NCBI RefSeq assembly: GCF_003710815.1
Contig: NZ_RHHP01000038.1
Location: 124,001-188,000 of the forward strand
DNA from: Brevibacillus centrosporus
GTDB taxonomy: Bacteria > Bacillota > Bacilli > Brevibacillales > Brevibacillaceae
Reading direction: 5' to 3'
DNA: 64,000 nucleotides
The notes under the pieces were generated by a model. It saw only the letters and a list, made by a program, of their open reading frames with translations, was not told the origin of the DNA and did no database searches. Position 1 is the first letter of the stretch, and each line of letters opens with the position of its first letter. Position numbers and translations under genes: made by a program. Below are positions 1 to 8,927 of this stretch, one piece after another.

Positions 1-1
1 G

Positions 2-739
2 GTTTTCGGAATTGTGGTGACCACATCCGTACAGGCTGTAGGGGTGACAGATCCGAAGAAAATCACAAAATCTACGATTAAGGCTGCCATTATCGCAGCG
101 ATCGGCCTCGGCTTGGTTTATCTCGCCCTGAGCTATATGGGGGCTACCAGCATTGCCTTGGGGCATTCCGAAAATGGTGGACAGATTCTGACTGGCGTCG
201 TGCAGCATTTGTTTGGACCGCTTGGCTCCATGCTGTTGGGCTTGGCAGTCATGCTGGCTTGCTTGACGACATCGGTTGGTCTAGTATCGGCATGCGGCAG
301 CTTCTTCTCGGAGAAGATTCCGGGGGTTTCTTACAAGACTATGGCAGCGATTATCAGCGTGTTCAGCGCGGCAGTAGCCAACGTCGGCTTGACGCAGCTG
401 ATCGCCTTTTCCGTTCCGGTACTGATGGCGATCTATCCAATCGGCATCGTGCTGATGCTCCTGTCATTTGCCCACAAGCTGTTCAAAGGCTACTCTTCTG
501 TCTATATTGGTGCGATCGTGGTAACTGCGGCCATCAGCCTGATCGATGGTGCTGCTCTCATAGGCTTGCCGGTTGAAAGTATCACCGAAGTATACGGGAA
601 TTTGCCGTTGTATAAGGAAGGTATCGGTTGGCTGCTTCCTGCGCTTGCCGGTGCACTGCTGGGCTATTTGTGGGGAAGCCTGCGTCCGAAGCGCAAAGGA
701 GAACAGAAGGCATATCAGGAGAAACCGAGCAATACGTAA
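2..739 (+). CDS. brnQ: Branched-chain amino acid carrier BrnQ, 5' end cut by the window
   Basis: This is the C-terminal part of an LIVCS-family sodium- or proton-coupled importer of leucine, isoleucine and valine. The reading frame is open from base 2, so the gene starts before the window; about 245 residues are visible. They form alternating hydrophobic membrane segments, with family-typical stretches such as a VTDPKKI loop and a YIGAT-like turn (here YMGATS), and end in a short basic cytoplasmic tail. A terminator follows within 35 bases. Family assignment comes from recalled sequence pattern. A GTG at base 14 is inside the coding region and is not the start. Confidence 0.85.
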   Translation, partial: VFGIVVTTSVQAVGVTDPKKITKSTIKAAIIAAIGLGLVYLALSYMGATSIALGHSENGGQILTGVVQHLFGPLGSMLLGLAVMLACLTTSVGLVSACGSFFSEKIPGVSYKTMAAIISVFSAAVANVGLTQLIAFSVPVLMAIYPIGIVLMLLSFAHKLFKGYSSVYIGAIVVTAAISLIDGAALIGLPVESITEVYGNLPLYKEGIGWLLPALAGALLGYLWGSLRPKRKGEQKAYQEKPSNT

Positions 740-770
740 AAGCAAACCTCTACCGAGGAAAACAAGCAGA

Positions 771-797
771 AGTCGGGACCTTGCGCCCGGCTTTTTT
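771..797 (+). terminator. Rho-independent terminator after brnQ
   Basis: AGTCGGG pairs with CCCGGCT (one G-T pair) around a short loop and is followed by six T. It closes the brnQ transcript. Confidence 0.75.
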
Positions 798-961
798 CTA
801 TCCCATTCGCGTTCTGACATGCAGCCTAGACGGATCGCAAAGAAGTCGATTAACGGAAGAGCTTCCTTCTAGTTCCAGCTGGCTAGGTCTTCCATCTGTC
901 CACAATCTCCTGTATCTGTGATACCATAGGTAAAAGCCTGCCTGAAGGGAGGTTGTTGGCA

Positions 962-1657
962 TTGGCACAAACAAAAGTTTTGGTAGCGGACGACGATCCG
1001 AATGTACGAGAAATTATTAGCTTGTACTTTTCGAAGCAGCAAATCGATCTCGTCGTCGCGGGAGACGGAAAGCAAGCCATTGAACTGATGGAAAAAGAAG
1101 CGCCGGATATGGTCATTCTGGACGTGATGATGCCGCAGATGGATGGATTTGAGGCATGCAGGGAGATCCGCAAGAAGTGGGATACACCGATTATCATGCT
1201 GACAGCAAAAGACGAAGAATTTGATCGCGTACTCGGGCTGGAGCTCGGCGCGGATGATTATGTAACGAAACCTTTTAGTCCGCGCGAGTTGGTGGCGCGG
1301 ATTCGAGCTATTTTGCGGCGAATGCAGCCCAAAGCAAAAGCGGTAGAGGATGTCGCGAACCCGCTGACGTTTGATCAGCTGACAATCGATCTGGATAAGC
1401 GGGAGGTCGTTGCCGCAGGAGAGAAAGTCAGCTTCCGACCCAAGGAGTTCGATCTTCTTGTCCAGATGGCGAAGTCTCCAGGCAGCGTGTTCTCACGTGA
1501 GCAGCTGCTTGAGCTGGTATGGGGCTTTGACTATTTCGGAGACGTGCGTACGATCGATGTCCACATCAAAAAGATCCGGCAGCGCCTGGATAAGCTTCCG
1601 TATGAATGCATTCATACTGTCTGGGGGATCGGCTACAAGTTCGGGGTGGACGCCTGA
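962..1657 (+). CDS. OmpR/PhoB-family response regulator
   Basis: Cytoplasmic transcription factor of a two-component system, 231 residues. The N-terminal receiver domain has the acidic pair at residues 10-12, the phosphate-accepting Asp in VILDVMMP at about residue 54 and the conserved Lys in VTKPF. The C-terminal winged-helix DNA-binding domain ends in the usual VWGIGYKF motif. The TTG at 962 is preferred because GGAGG at 948-952 lies 9 nt upstream; the TTG codons at 953 and 956 are too close. The stop shares one base with the next start (TGATG), so the regulator and the sensor kinase are translationally coupled. The regulon cannot be read from the sequence. Confidence 0.9.
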   Translation: MAQTKVLVADDDPNVREIISLYFSKQQIDLVVAGDGKQAIELMEKEAPDMVILDVMMPQMDGFEACREIRKKWDTPIIMLTAKDEEFDRVLGLELGADDYVTKPFSPRELVARIRAILRRMQPKAKAVEDVANPLTFDQLTIDLDKREVVAAGEKVSFRPKEFDLLVQMAKSPGSVFSREQLLELVWGFDYFGDVRTIDVHIKKIRQRLDKLPYECIHTVWGIGYKFGVDA

Positions 1658-3102
1658 TGCTAGGGACATCGAAGAGCATTTTTCGCCGTCTGCTGTTCAG
1701 CTTTCTGGCTACCGTTCTTGTCGGGCTAGGGATTTCCGGCCTGCTCATTTCGCTTTTTGCGCGCGAGTACATCTACGATTCCAAGGAAGAAGAGATGCTG
1801 CGAATGGCCAAAAAGGTCAATGTGGCGATTCAGGACTACGATAAAGTAAACAAACGGCTGGTCGATCAGCTGGTCTCATTGGATCAAGCCTTCGATACCC
1901 GGATTTGGCTATTTGACCAGGATGGGAAAATCGTGGCGACCTCTATGAAAGATGAAGTATTTACGGGCAAGTCGATCGCTGTATCCATTGCTGACAAAGT
2001 GCTCAAAGGGAAGAGTGCGGTCACAGAGCTGCAAATCGAAGGGCTGGAAGACCCGATGCTTTCCGTAGCCGTGCCGTGGGGCGAGGGAGAGGAAGTGTAC
2101 GGCGGGATCATCCTGCATGCTCCTATCGAGGGAATTGAGAAAACGTTCGGGCAGATGAGAGAGACGATCCTGTGGGCAACGCTGTTTGGTGTCCTGCTCT
2201 CCACAGCGATGGTTTCCTACCTGTCCTGGTCGATTTCCCGCCCGCTGCGGACGATTGAGCGGACTGCGGCAGAGATTGGGCGAGGAAATTATGCAGAGCG
2301 GGTCCATGTCGATACGTCTGACGAAATCGGTGATGTGGCGCAGACGATCAACACGATGGCAGAAAAGCTGGAGAAGGTCGAGCAAGAGCGGCACCATCTG
2401 GAGCAGGTGCGCAACGATTTTCTCGCAAACGTGTCCCATGAGCTGCGGACGCCTCTCACGGCCATACAGGGCTTTCTGGAGGCGCTCCAGGACGGCTTGG
2501 TCGAGGAGGAAGAGGCACGGCAGAAATATTACGCCGTGATGTATTCGGAAACGATGCAGGTCAATCGGCTTGTCGATGACCTGATGGATCTGATGAAGCT
2601 GGAGAATAATGAAATCAATTTGGCGAAGTTCCCCGTCGATGTGGGAGAAGTCATGGGCAAGGTGGCTTTTGCATTTCGGGCAGAGACGGAAGAGAAGGGG
2701 ATTGCGCTTCATGTGGAGCTTCCTGACGAGCTTCCGAAAATCTACGCCGATCGGGATCGGGTCGCTCAGATTCTGAAAAACTTCGTAAAAAATGCGGTGA
2801 AGTTCACGGAGCAAGGCGAGATTCGCATACGTGCGGAAGCAGAGGACGCCTATGTCCGGATCCAGGTGGCAGATACGGGGATCGGGATTTCCCAGGAGGA
2901 CGTGCATCGAATCTGGGAACGCTTCTTTAAAGTCGATCGCGGGCGCTCTAAAAACAACAAGGGAACAGGCTTGGGCCTCGCAATCGTCAAGGAACTGGTA
3001 GAGCTGCATGACGGCAAATGGAAGGTCGAGAGCGAGCTGGGCGAGGGTAGTACGTTTACCGTCTGGCTGCCGACTGTCGCGAGCTATCGCCAAACGACGT
3101 AA
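1657..3102 (+). CDS. Membrane sensor histidine kinase
   Basis: Partner of the preceding regulator, 481 residues. Order: transmembrane helix at about 10-33, an extracytoplasmic sensor region of about 130 residues, a second transmembrane helix at about 170-192, a HAMP linker, the HisKA dimerisation helix with the phospho-acceptor His in SHELRTPL, then an HATPase_c domain with N box (NFVKNAVKF), DTGIGI, a FERFFKVDR-like F box (here WERFFKVDR) and GTGLGLAIVK. It overlaps the regulator stop by one base. Architecture resembles the ResE/PhoR/CssS type, but the signal is unknown. A lipoprotein gene follows 160 bases downstream. Confidence 0.9.
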   Translation: MLGTSKSIFRRLLFSFLATVLVGLGISGLLISLFAREYIYDSKEEEMLRMAKKVNVAIQDYDKVNKRLVDQLVSLDQAFDTRIWLFDQDGKIVATSMKDEVFTGKSIAVSIADKVLKGKSAVTELQIEGLEDPMLSVAVPWGEGEEVYGGIILHAPIEGIEKTFGQMRETILWATLFGVLLSTAMVSYLSWSISRPLRTIERTAAEIGRGNYAERVHVDTSDEIGDVAQTINTMAEKLEKVEQERHHLEQVRNDFLANVSHELRTPLTAIQGFLEALQDGLVEEEEARQKYYAVMYSETMQVNRLVDDLMDLMKLENNEINLAKFPVDVGEVMGKVAFAFRAETEEKGIALHVELPDELPKIYADRDRVAQILKNFVKNAVKFTEQGEIRIRAEAEDAYVRIQVADTGIGISQEDVHRIWERFFKVDRGRSKNNKGTGLGLAIVKELVELHDGKWKVESELGEGSTFTVWLPTVASYRQTT

Positions 3103-3263
3103 GTTTGCGTGCCGTTTCGCCTTTGACAGGATGGTCATACTTTTTTCATCTTTTGATCATGCTTTTTTCCCACTTTCCTCACAGAATGGTTATCTTTCGC
3201 CTGTAGTATGTAGTTGTGGCCGAGAGAGAGTCACGACACCAAGGAAATGAAAGGGGAATGAAC

Positions 3264-3662
3264 ATGAATAAGAGATGGGTTTCCATCGCAGCTGTCGCAT
3301 TGCTCCTGTCAGGTAGCTTGGTTGCCTGCTCCAGCAATACGGGCACCCCAGAACCTGCGACACAACAAGAGGGGGGCGCCGCAACTACACCGGAGAGCTC
3401 CACCAACACGACTAGTGAATCGACCGATAGCTCGGTTTCCCAAGATCAATCTACACCTGATGCAGCAACAAGCGGCTCTGAAGCCGGTACCGCTGGTTCG
3501 TCTGACAGCTCCAGCACGTCATCCGATTCCACTACATCGAGTGACAGCAGCAGCACAGACACCAAGACTGACGCAGGCTCCACAGATGCATCCGGAGCAG
3601 CTGGTACAGAGAACAGTGGTTCTTCTGACCAGTCCAGCACGACTGACGCACCGAAGCAATAA
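3264..3662 (+). CDS. Small Ser/Thr-rich lipoprotein
   Basis: Predicted secreted lipoprotein of 132 residues. A basic start and a hydrophobic helix are followed by the lipobox SLVACS, so Cys is expected at the processed N-terminus. The rest is low complexity, dominated by Ser, Thr, Asp, Gly and Ala, without recognisable domains, and probably a disordered wall-spanning stalk. AGGGG at 3252-3256 is 7 nt before ATG 3264; ATG 3258 is too close. It stands alone between the two-component genes and a terminator. Function unknown. The composition is unusual but the lipobox argues for a real gene. Confidence 0.75.
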   Translation: MNKRWVSIAAVALLLSGSLVACSSNTGTPEPATQQEGGAATTPESSTNTTSESTDSSVSQDQSTPDAATSGSEAGTAGSSDSSSTSSDSTTSSDSSSTDTKTDAGSTDASGAAGTENSGSSDQSSTTDAPKQ

Positions 3663-3785
3663 CGCAGTATGATTGTAGCCGTACAGTAACTGTTATCGAG
3701 TAATCGAGCATTGACGACAAGAAGCCAACTTGTTCGTTTGTACTCCTCTACTTCCCTCCCCGGGTTTACCATATACCTGATTTTT

Positions 3786-3813
3786 AGGTGGCGATCTGCC
3801 GCCTATTTTTTTT
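3786..3813 (+). terminator. Terminator after the Ser/Thr-rich lipoprotein
   Basis: AGGTGGC and GCCGCCT form a stem with one G-T pair, followed by ATTTTTTTT. It lies about 125 bases past the stop codon. Confidence 0.75.
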
Positions 3814-3855
3814 GCCCTGGAAAGGGATATTCATCGAGCAATGGAAACGACTACC

Positions 3856-3908
3856 GAAAACCCCAAGACACTGGCTCGCAAACACTTGCCATTCGTCTTG
3901 GGGTTTTC
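3856..3908 (-). terminator. Terminator of the minus-strand ABC transporter operon
   Basis: A perfect 14-bp inverted repeat (GAAAACCCCAAGAC at 3856-3869 and its complement at 3895-3908) encloses 25 nt, just past the end of the ATPase gene. The A/T tracts at both ends could make it work in both directions. Confidence 0.7.
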
Positions 3909-3935
3909 ACCTATCTATTCGATCGTAGTGGTCCC

Positions 3936-4721
3936 TTACGGATTGACCGCCTTCAAGCTTTCCTCGCGAATCAGGTCAAGCAGCTCCAGCTTCAATGCGA
4001 GGAAGTCTTCGCTGTGCTTGTTCTGGTAGTCGCGCGGGCGAGGGAGCGGCACCTTGATGTTCTTCTTCAAGCGTCCTGGCCGCGCTGTCATCACGTAAAT
4101 CGAGTCTCCGAGGAAGATCGATTCCTCCACGTCATGGGTGATGAACAGGATGGTTTTCTTTGACTCTTCCCATACCTTCAACAGGATCTCCTGCATGATC
4201 GTCCGCGTCTGTGCGTCCAGCGCCCCGAACGGCTCGTCCATCAAAAGGATTTGCGGATCGTTGGCGAGCGCCCGAGCAATCGCCACACGCTGCTTCATCC
4301 CACCGGACAGCTGGATCGGATAATGCTTGTCAAAGCCTTTCAAACCGATCAAATCTAGGTAGTGAAACGCGATCTCGTCCTGCTGTTTCTTGGGAACGCC
4401 TTTTAAATCCAAACCAAAGGTGATGTTGTCCTTTACCGACAGCCAAGGATAGAGGGTATACGACTGGAAGACCATTCCGCGGTCAGGTCCAGGTCCTTTG
4501 ATTTCTTTGCCATCTAGGTAGACATGGCCGGAAGAGGGCTCCTCCAAGCCAGCTACGACGCGCAAAATGGTGGATTTCCCACAACCGGATGGCCCCAGAA
4601 TGGTAACAAACTCGCCTTCCTCGACCGAGAAGGAAGTCCGATCCAATGCGACAACCTGTCCGCTCTTGGTTGAAAATACTTTCCCTACGTTATCGATCAC
4701 TAATTTCGGTGTTGTCGTCAT
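3936..4721 (-). CDS. ABC importer ATP-binding protein, NitT/TauT (SsuB-like) family
   Basis: Cytoplasmic ATPase of a small-molecule importer, 261 residues. It has Walker A GPSGCGKST at about residues 43-51, a Q-loop in MVFQSYTLYPW, the signature LSGGMKQR, Walker B ILLMDEPFGALD and a switch His in FITHDVEE. The pattern with PGR and a basic PLPRPRDY near the C-terminus is typical of the nitrate/sulfonate/taurine/HMP-precursor group. It is the last gene of a five-gene operon and starts one base after the permease stop. Substrate is not determined by the sequence: sulfonates, pyrimidine precursors and other small anions are all possible. Confidence 0.9.
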   Translation of the reverse strand: MTTTPKLVIDNVGKVFSTKSGQVVALDRTSFSVEEGEFVTILGPSGCGKSTILRVVAGLEEPSSGHVYLDGKEIKGPGPDRGMVFQSYTLYPWLSVKDNITFGLDLKGVPKKQQDEIAFHYLDLIGLKGFDKHYPIQLSGGMKQRVAIARALANDPQILLMDEPFGALDAQTRTIMQEILLKVWEESKKTILFITHDVEESIFLGDSIYVMTARPGRLKKNIKVPLPRPRDYQNKHSEDFLALKLELLDLIREESLKAVNP

Positions 4722-4722
4722 C

Positions 4723-5526
4723 TTAAGATCCTTCCTTTCTCATCCAGGAGAAGGATGCGCGATAGATTGCTTTAAAGATCAGGTCCATGATCAATCCCAG
4801 TACCCCGATGATCAGGATCCCGACGATAATTTTGTCCGGCTTCAGGAAGCGGGAGGCCTGCATGATCATAAATCCGAGACCGTCCGAAGCCCCGACCAGC
4901 TCGGCTACAACCAGGTACGTCCACGCCCAGCCAAAGGTAATGCGAAGCGTATCGACAATACCAGGGAGTGAAGCAGGGAGGATGACCCGTTTGAACAGCT
5001 GGAAGCTTTTTGCACCGAGCGTGTAGGAGACTTCGATCAGCTCGTTCTGGATGTTCTTCGTTACGTCCATGACCATCAAGGTAAGCTGGAAGAAGGTGCC
5101 CAGGAAGATGACAGCCATTTTTTCGCCCTCACCAAGGCCGATCCACAAAATTAACAACGGGATAAAAGCAGAAGCAGGCATGTAGCGAATAAAGCCAATG
5201 ATCGGTTCAAAAGCACCCTGCATTACGCGCAAGGAGCCCATCAGCATGCCCAGTGGTACGCCAATCACGGCAGCCAGAATAAAGCCGAGAGCTACACGGG
5301 AGAAGCTGATGCCGATATCCGTCCAAATTTCACCGCTCTGGAACATGGTGACCGCAGATTTGACAATCTTGTCCGGAGCAGGGAGGAACAGCGGATTGAC
5401 GAAGCCTCCGTAGCTGAGGATGGACCAGAACAGCAACAAAAGAATAAAGGTCGCGATTCCCGCCCCTGTGTACAGAGGTTTGGCGATATCTTTATTCGGG
5501 GTGAAAACATTTTTCCACATCGTCAT
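4723..5526 (-). CDS. ABC importer permease, NitT/TauT (SsuC-like) family
   Basis: Inner-membrane channel subunit of 267 residues with about six transmembrane helices. It carries the BPD_transp_1 coupling loop (EVSYTLGAKSFQLFKRVILPASLPGI), recognisable by its EA-like helix and the central Gly. The long first periplasm-facing segment and the terminal ISxxER-like region fit the SsuC/TauC/ThiX type. It sits between the solute-binding protein and the ATPase, with a stable hairpin upstream that probably lowers expression relative to the binding protein. Confidence 0.9.
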   Translation of the reverse strand: MTMWKNVFTPNKDIAKPLYTGAGIATFILLLLFWSILSYGGFVNPLFLPAPDKIVKSAVTMFQSGEIWTDIGISFSRVALGFILAAVIGVPLGMLMGSLRVMQGAFEPIIGFIRYMPASAFIPLLILWIGLGEGEKMAVIFLGTFFQLTLMVMDVTKNIQNELIEVSYTLGAKSFQLFKRVILPASLPGIVDTLRITFGWAWTYLVVAELVGASDGLGFMIMQASRFLKPDKIIVGILIIGVLGLIMDLIFKAIYRASFSWMRKEGS

Positions 5527-5575
5527 CCCTCCTTTTGATCAAGTAGTCATTTTATAGGGTCAAGCAAGAGAAAAG

Positions 5576-5627
5576 GAGGCCCCCAAGAGGGAGTGAAAAC
5601 GCGGTCGCTCCACCTTGTACGGGCCTC
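5576..5627 (-). terminator. Intra-operon hairpin between binding protein and permease
   Basis: GAGGCCC and GGGCCTC form a 7-bp stem, read on the minus strand just after the solute-binding-protein stop and followed by CTTTTCTC. It probably acts as a partial terminator or a 3' stabilising structure, giving more binding protein than membrane subunits. Inference from position and pairing. Confidence 0.5.
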
Positions 5628-5640
5628 GATAGAAGTTTTC

Positions 5641-6654
5641 TTACAGTCCCCCAGCAAAAGTTGGATTCAATACGTCTTCTGGCTTGGGAGCCGTGTCGAT
5701 CAGCTTTTGTTCCATGTAGAAGTCGATCGCATTTTTGGTGGAAGTATAAATAGCGCCTTTTCCATCGCCAAACAGCTCTTTGTTCTCTTCCTTGTGCAGG
5801 AATTTCAGGCCAGTAACCGTTCCAGTGAATTCAGCCAGTTCGATTTTCAGACCTTTTGCCATGATTTCGTTGGACTCGTCTGTGTTTTGCTTCCAGTAAT
5901 CCATTGCTTCTGCCATAGAAGCTACGAATGCTTTGATATCGTCAGGACGCTTTTCGATTACGTCTTTTTTGAAGCCTACCGTATCCACGATGATACCGGA
6001 CAAATCTTTGGTGGAGAGCAGAACTTTTCCGTTTGCTTGCGAAGCCTTGCTCAACCATGGCTCCCACGTAACAGCTGCATCGACTTTGCCAGCAACGAAG
6101 GCAGCACCCGCATCACCAGCGGACATTTGCACCATTTCTACATCTTTGTCTGTCAGGTTTGCTTGCTTCAGCGCAGTGAGGATCAGCATGTGGCTAGTGG
6201 AGCCTTGTTCAAACGCAACTTTTTTGCCTTTCAAATCTGCGACAGAAGAGATTTCGTTTTTCGCGATGATCCCGTCGCCGCCAAAAGAGTCATCCAAGAG
6301 CCAAACGACTTGCATCGGAACACCAGCAGCAGCCAGCGTTACTTGAACGTCGAGAGCAGTAGCCATGCCATCGACTTGTCCGCCAGCCAGCGCTTGTTTG
6401 CGCTCAGCCAAGCCTTCGATGATGGAGAGCTCTACATCCAGACCGTGCTTTTCGAAAATGCCTTTTTCTTTCGCCAGGAAAAGTGGGCCATAGCCAGTCC
6501 ATGTAGGCAGTGTCACCTTCAAAGGAGTTTTGGCGGCAGGAGCAGCATTGCCGCCTTCTGCTGGCTTCGATTCGCTTGCTTGATTGGAAGAACCGCAACC
6601 GACTGCAGTGAGGGCAACCATGACGGACAGCAGCAAAAATAGAAACTTTTTCAC
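5641..6654 (-). CDS. ABC importer solute-binding lipoprotein, NMT1/SsuA-like
   Basis: Extracytoplasmic substrate-binding lipoprotein of 337 residues. The signal peptide ends at a lipobox TAVGCGSS with the modified Cys at about residue 20. The mature domain shows the NMT1-like order: TWTGYGPLFLAKEKGIFEKHGL near the start, then the GQVDGMATAL segment, GDAGAAFVAGKVDAAVTWEPW and a C-terminal helix. These are the two-lobe features of sulfonate, nitrate or thiamine-precursor binding proteins. The gene follows the aminotransferase by 22 bases in one operon, so its ligand is probably the substrate of the two upstream enzymes, or a precursor of it. Confidence 0.88.
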   Translation of the reverse strand: MKKFLFLLLSVMVALTAVGCGSSNQASESKPAEGGNAAPAAKTPLKVTLPTWTGYGPLFLAKEKGIFEKHGLDVELSIIEGLAERKQALAGGQVDGMATALDVQVTLAAAGVPMQVVWLLDDSFGGDGIIAKNEISSVADLKGKKVAFEQGSTSHMLILTALKQANLTDKDVEMVQMSAGDAGAAFVAGKVDAAVTWEPWLSKASQANGKVLLSTKDLSGIIVDTVGFKKDVIEKRPDDIKAFVASMAEAMDYWKQNTDESNEIMAKGLKIELAEFTGTVTGLKFLHKEENKELFGDGKGAIYTSTKNAIDFYMEQKLIDTAPKPEDVLNPTFAGGL

Positions 6655-6676
6655 TTGAATTTCCCCTTATCTGTTT

Positions 6677-7786
6677 TTATTTAGATAGAACTTCTTTAAA
6701 TACCTCAACAAAAGCTTCCATTTCCTCAGGACGACCGATAGAAATGCGAAGGGAGCTGTTTAGCCCATAGCCAGTCAATTTGCGTACGATCCAGCCGCGT
6801 TCAGCCAGTCGATCAAACACCTCTTGACCATCCTTGCCTGTATTGACACAAACAAAGTTCGCCTGGCTGCTCAGATAGGACAGCCCAAGCTCGTCAAGCG
6901 TTTTGCACAAAAGCTGCTTGCCAAATTGATTGATTCGTCTGGACTCGGCTACGTGCTCGGCGTCATCAAGGCTGGCTAATGCACCAGCTTGTGCGATGCT
7001 GTTGACATTGAACGGAGGGCGAACGTGATTGATGGCATCGACGAGCGCAGCTTGTCCGATCCCGTAACCGATCCGGGCAGCAGCCAGCGAATAGACTTTC
7101 GAGAAGGTCCGGATGACGAACACGTTGGCAAAGTCACTCACCAGCTCTACCGAGGAGCGATAGCCATCTCCATCCGCAAATTCGTGGTAGGCTTCGTCGA
7201 TGACGACCAGCACGTTTTCTGGCACTTGCTTGATGAACGCTTGCAGCTCATCGGCAGGAATGACGGTTCCTGTCGGGTTGTTCGGATTGCAGAGGAAGAT
7301 GACCTTCGTTTTCTCGGTAATCTTTTGCAGAATGGCCTTTAGGTCGATACCCAAATCTGCTTTCATCGGAGTGAAAACAGGGGTTGCTCCCATCAAATAG
7401 GTCGAAGCCATGTACTGCACAAAGCAGATTTCCGGGATAATCGCCTCGTCCTCAGGCTCCAGAAACGTTTGGGCTACCAGAATGATCATCTCATCTGCCC
7501 CATTGGACAGAATGACGTTTTCTGGGAGGACGCCTTCTTTTTCTGCGATTTTGCCTTGAACGGCTTCTCCGCTGGAGCTCGGATACAGATTCAGCTGGGA
7601 CAGAGCTTGCTGCATGGCATTTCGCGCTTTGCTCGAGGGGCCCAACGGATTTTCATTAAAAGAGAGCTTGTATACTTGCTCAAGACCCAGTGCCTGCTTC
7701 ATTTCTTCCACGGGCAGATCGGCAAGAGAGCACGTATAAGGCGTCAGGTTCGGGTAGACGCTGCGGACCATTTGATCTAGCTTCAT
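6677..7786 (-). CDS. HisC-like PLP-dependent aminotransferase (fold type I)
   Basis: Cytoplasmic aminotransferase of 369 residues in the histidinol-phosphate aminotransferase family. Visible motifs are FNENPLGPS near residue 45, the PLP-phosphate region SNGADE, the NPNNPTG motif, the Asp in DEAYHEF, the catalytic Lys in RTFSKVYSLAAARIGYG and the Arg in SLRISIG that binds the carboxylate. Its ATG overlaps the upstream dehydrogenase stop (ATGA). Because it lies with an alcohol dehydrogenase and an importer instead of his genes, it probably aminates or deaminates the imported compound and is not the histidine-pathway enzyme. That role is inference. Confidence 0.85.
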   Translation of the reverse strand: MKLDQMVRSVYPNLTPYTCSLADLPVEEMKQALGLEQVYKLSFNENPLGPSSKARNAMQQALSQLNLYPSSSGEAVQGKIAEKEGVLPENVILSNGADEMIILVAQTFLEPEDEAIIPEICFVQYMASTYLMGATPVFTPMKADLGIDLKAILQKITEKTKVIFLCNPNNPTGTVIPADELQAFIKQVPENVLVVIDEAYHEFADGDGYRSSVELVSDFANVFVIRTFSKVYSLAAARIGYGIGQAALVDAINHVRPPFNVNSIAQAGALASLDDAEHVAESRRINQFGKQLLCKTLDELGLSYLSSQANFVCVNTGKDGQEVFDRLAERGWIVRKLTGYGLNSSLRISIGRPEEMEAFVEVFKEVLSK

Positions 7787-8877
7787 AGTTGTTTGACCTT
7801 CTTTCCGATGGCATCGGCACCCTGGATGGCGTGTACGACCATTTCAGGCGTGACCGCGAAAGGCATGTTGTCCATGTCTTCGATGCCGACTGTGACGGTG
7901 CCCAGGCGCTCCCACTCTTCTGCGGAAAGCTCGGTAATCGCCATGTCCTCGAGAGTATAAGGCAGCTCTACCTTTTGATAGAAGGAGATCAGCTCGCGGA
8001 TTTCCTCTTCGCTTTTACCTTCCAGTACGAGCTGGGACAAGATCCCGAAAGCGACGATCTCACCGTGGTAGGTGTCGTGTACCTCAGGGAAAATGGTCAA
8101 GCCGGAGTAGATCGCGTGAGCTGCAGCTGTACGGCAATCGTCGCCGCCATAGCCACTCACGCTTCCGCTGATCAGGATGATGCTGTCGATGACGTCATTA
8201 ACCGCTGCGTCGATTTTTCCCTGCTTGATGGTCTCAATAGCAGAAGGTCCTTTTTCCAAAAGCATCTGATAGAGACCTTCCGCCAAGCGAACCGCGCTTT
8301 GATTCAAAGCAGTAGGCTGGCTCTTTTTCACCGATACGGAAGATTCGAACCATTTTGCCAAGGTGTCGCCGATCCCTGCGACGAGGAAGCGATAAGGCGC
8401 CTCACGGATGATCTTCGTGTCTACCAAAACGACATTCGGAGCCTTGGAGCGATGGCTGATCTCGATAAACGTTCCTTCATCGTCATACATGATCGCAATC
8501 GGTGTAGCTGGAGCGCAGGTAGCGGCAATCGTTGGAACGGCGACTAATGGCAGATTTTCAGCGAAGGCAACTGCTTTTACCGTATCGATCGCTTTGCCGC
8601 CACCGACTGCGACGAGTACCTCGGGCTTTTTCTCCTGTACGATTGCACGCAGCTCCTCGACTTTTGCCCATGAGCATTCGCCGCCGTACCAGGTGAAGCC
8701 TTTATTTTCAATTCCTTGCTTTTCCAGGCTGGCTGTAATGACGGATTGGACTTTCGACAGAGCCGTTTGTCCACCGATCATCAGCGCGCTGTTTCCAAAA
8801 CCCTGGATATAGGCACCAATTTCATTCAAAAGCTCTACTTCACGTACGTATTTACCAGGACCTGGTATAGTAAACAT
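7783..8877 (-). CDS. Iron-containing alcohol dehydrogenase, glycerol-dehydrogenase-like
   Basis: NAD(P)-dependent dehydrogenase of 364 residues in the Fe-ADH/GldA group. It has the nucleotide-binding GGGKAIDTVKAVAF, the following TIAATCAPATPIAIMYDD, and the metal region with Asp in AGIGDTLAKWFE and His residues in AAAHAIYSGL and HDTYHGEIVAFG. The start at 8877 is chosen because AGGAG lies 8 nt upstream; an in-frame ATG at 8904 lacks a ribosome-binding site. It is the first gene of the operon and overlaps the aminotransferase by ATGA, so an alcohol-to-carbonyl step feeding transamination is plausible. The actual substrate is not known. Confidence 0.85.
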   Translation of the reverse strand: MFTIPGPGKYVREVELLNEIGAYIQGFGNSALMIGGQTALSKVQSVITASLEKQGIENKGFTWYGGECSWAKVEELRAIVQEKKPEVLVAVGGGKAIDTVKAVAFAENLPLVAVPTIAATCAPATPIAIMYDDEGTFIEISHRSKAPNVVLVDTKIIREAPYRFLVAGIGDTLAKWFESSVSVKKSQPTALNQSAVRLAEGLYQMLLEKGPSAIETIKQGKIDAAVNDVIDSIILISGSVSGYGGDDCRTAAAHAIYSGLTIFPEVHDTYHGEIVAFGILSQLVLEGKSEEEIRELISFYQKVELPYTLEDMAITELSAEEWERLGTVTVGIEDMDNMPFAVTPEMVVHAIQGADAIGKKVKQL

Positions 8878-8927
8878 AACGACATCTCCTGTACCATTAT
8901 TCATGGGAGTGAATGAATATACAATAG

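Noticed and set aside
1909-3138. Very long open frame (about 409 codons) on the minus strand opposite the first histidine kinase
   Set aside because: It is antisense to a clear kinase with all catalytic motifs, lacks a ribosome-binding site and its translation has no protein-like domain; it reflects high-GC codon bias.
6677-7786. hisC (histidine biosynthesis) annotation
   Set aside because: Sequence family fits, but the operon contains a dehydrogenase and an importer; histidine role unsupported.
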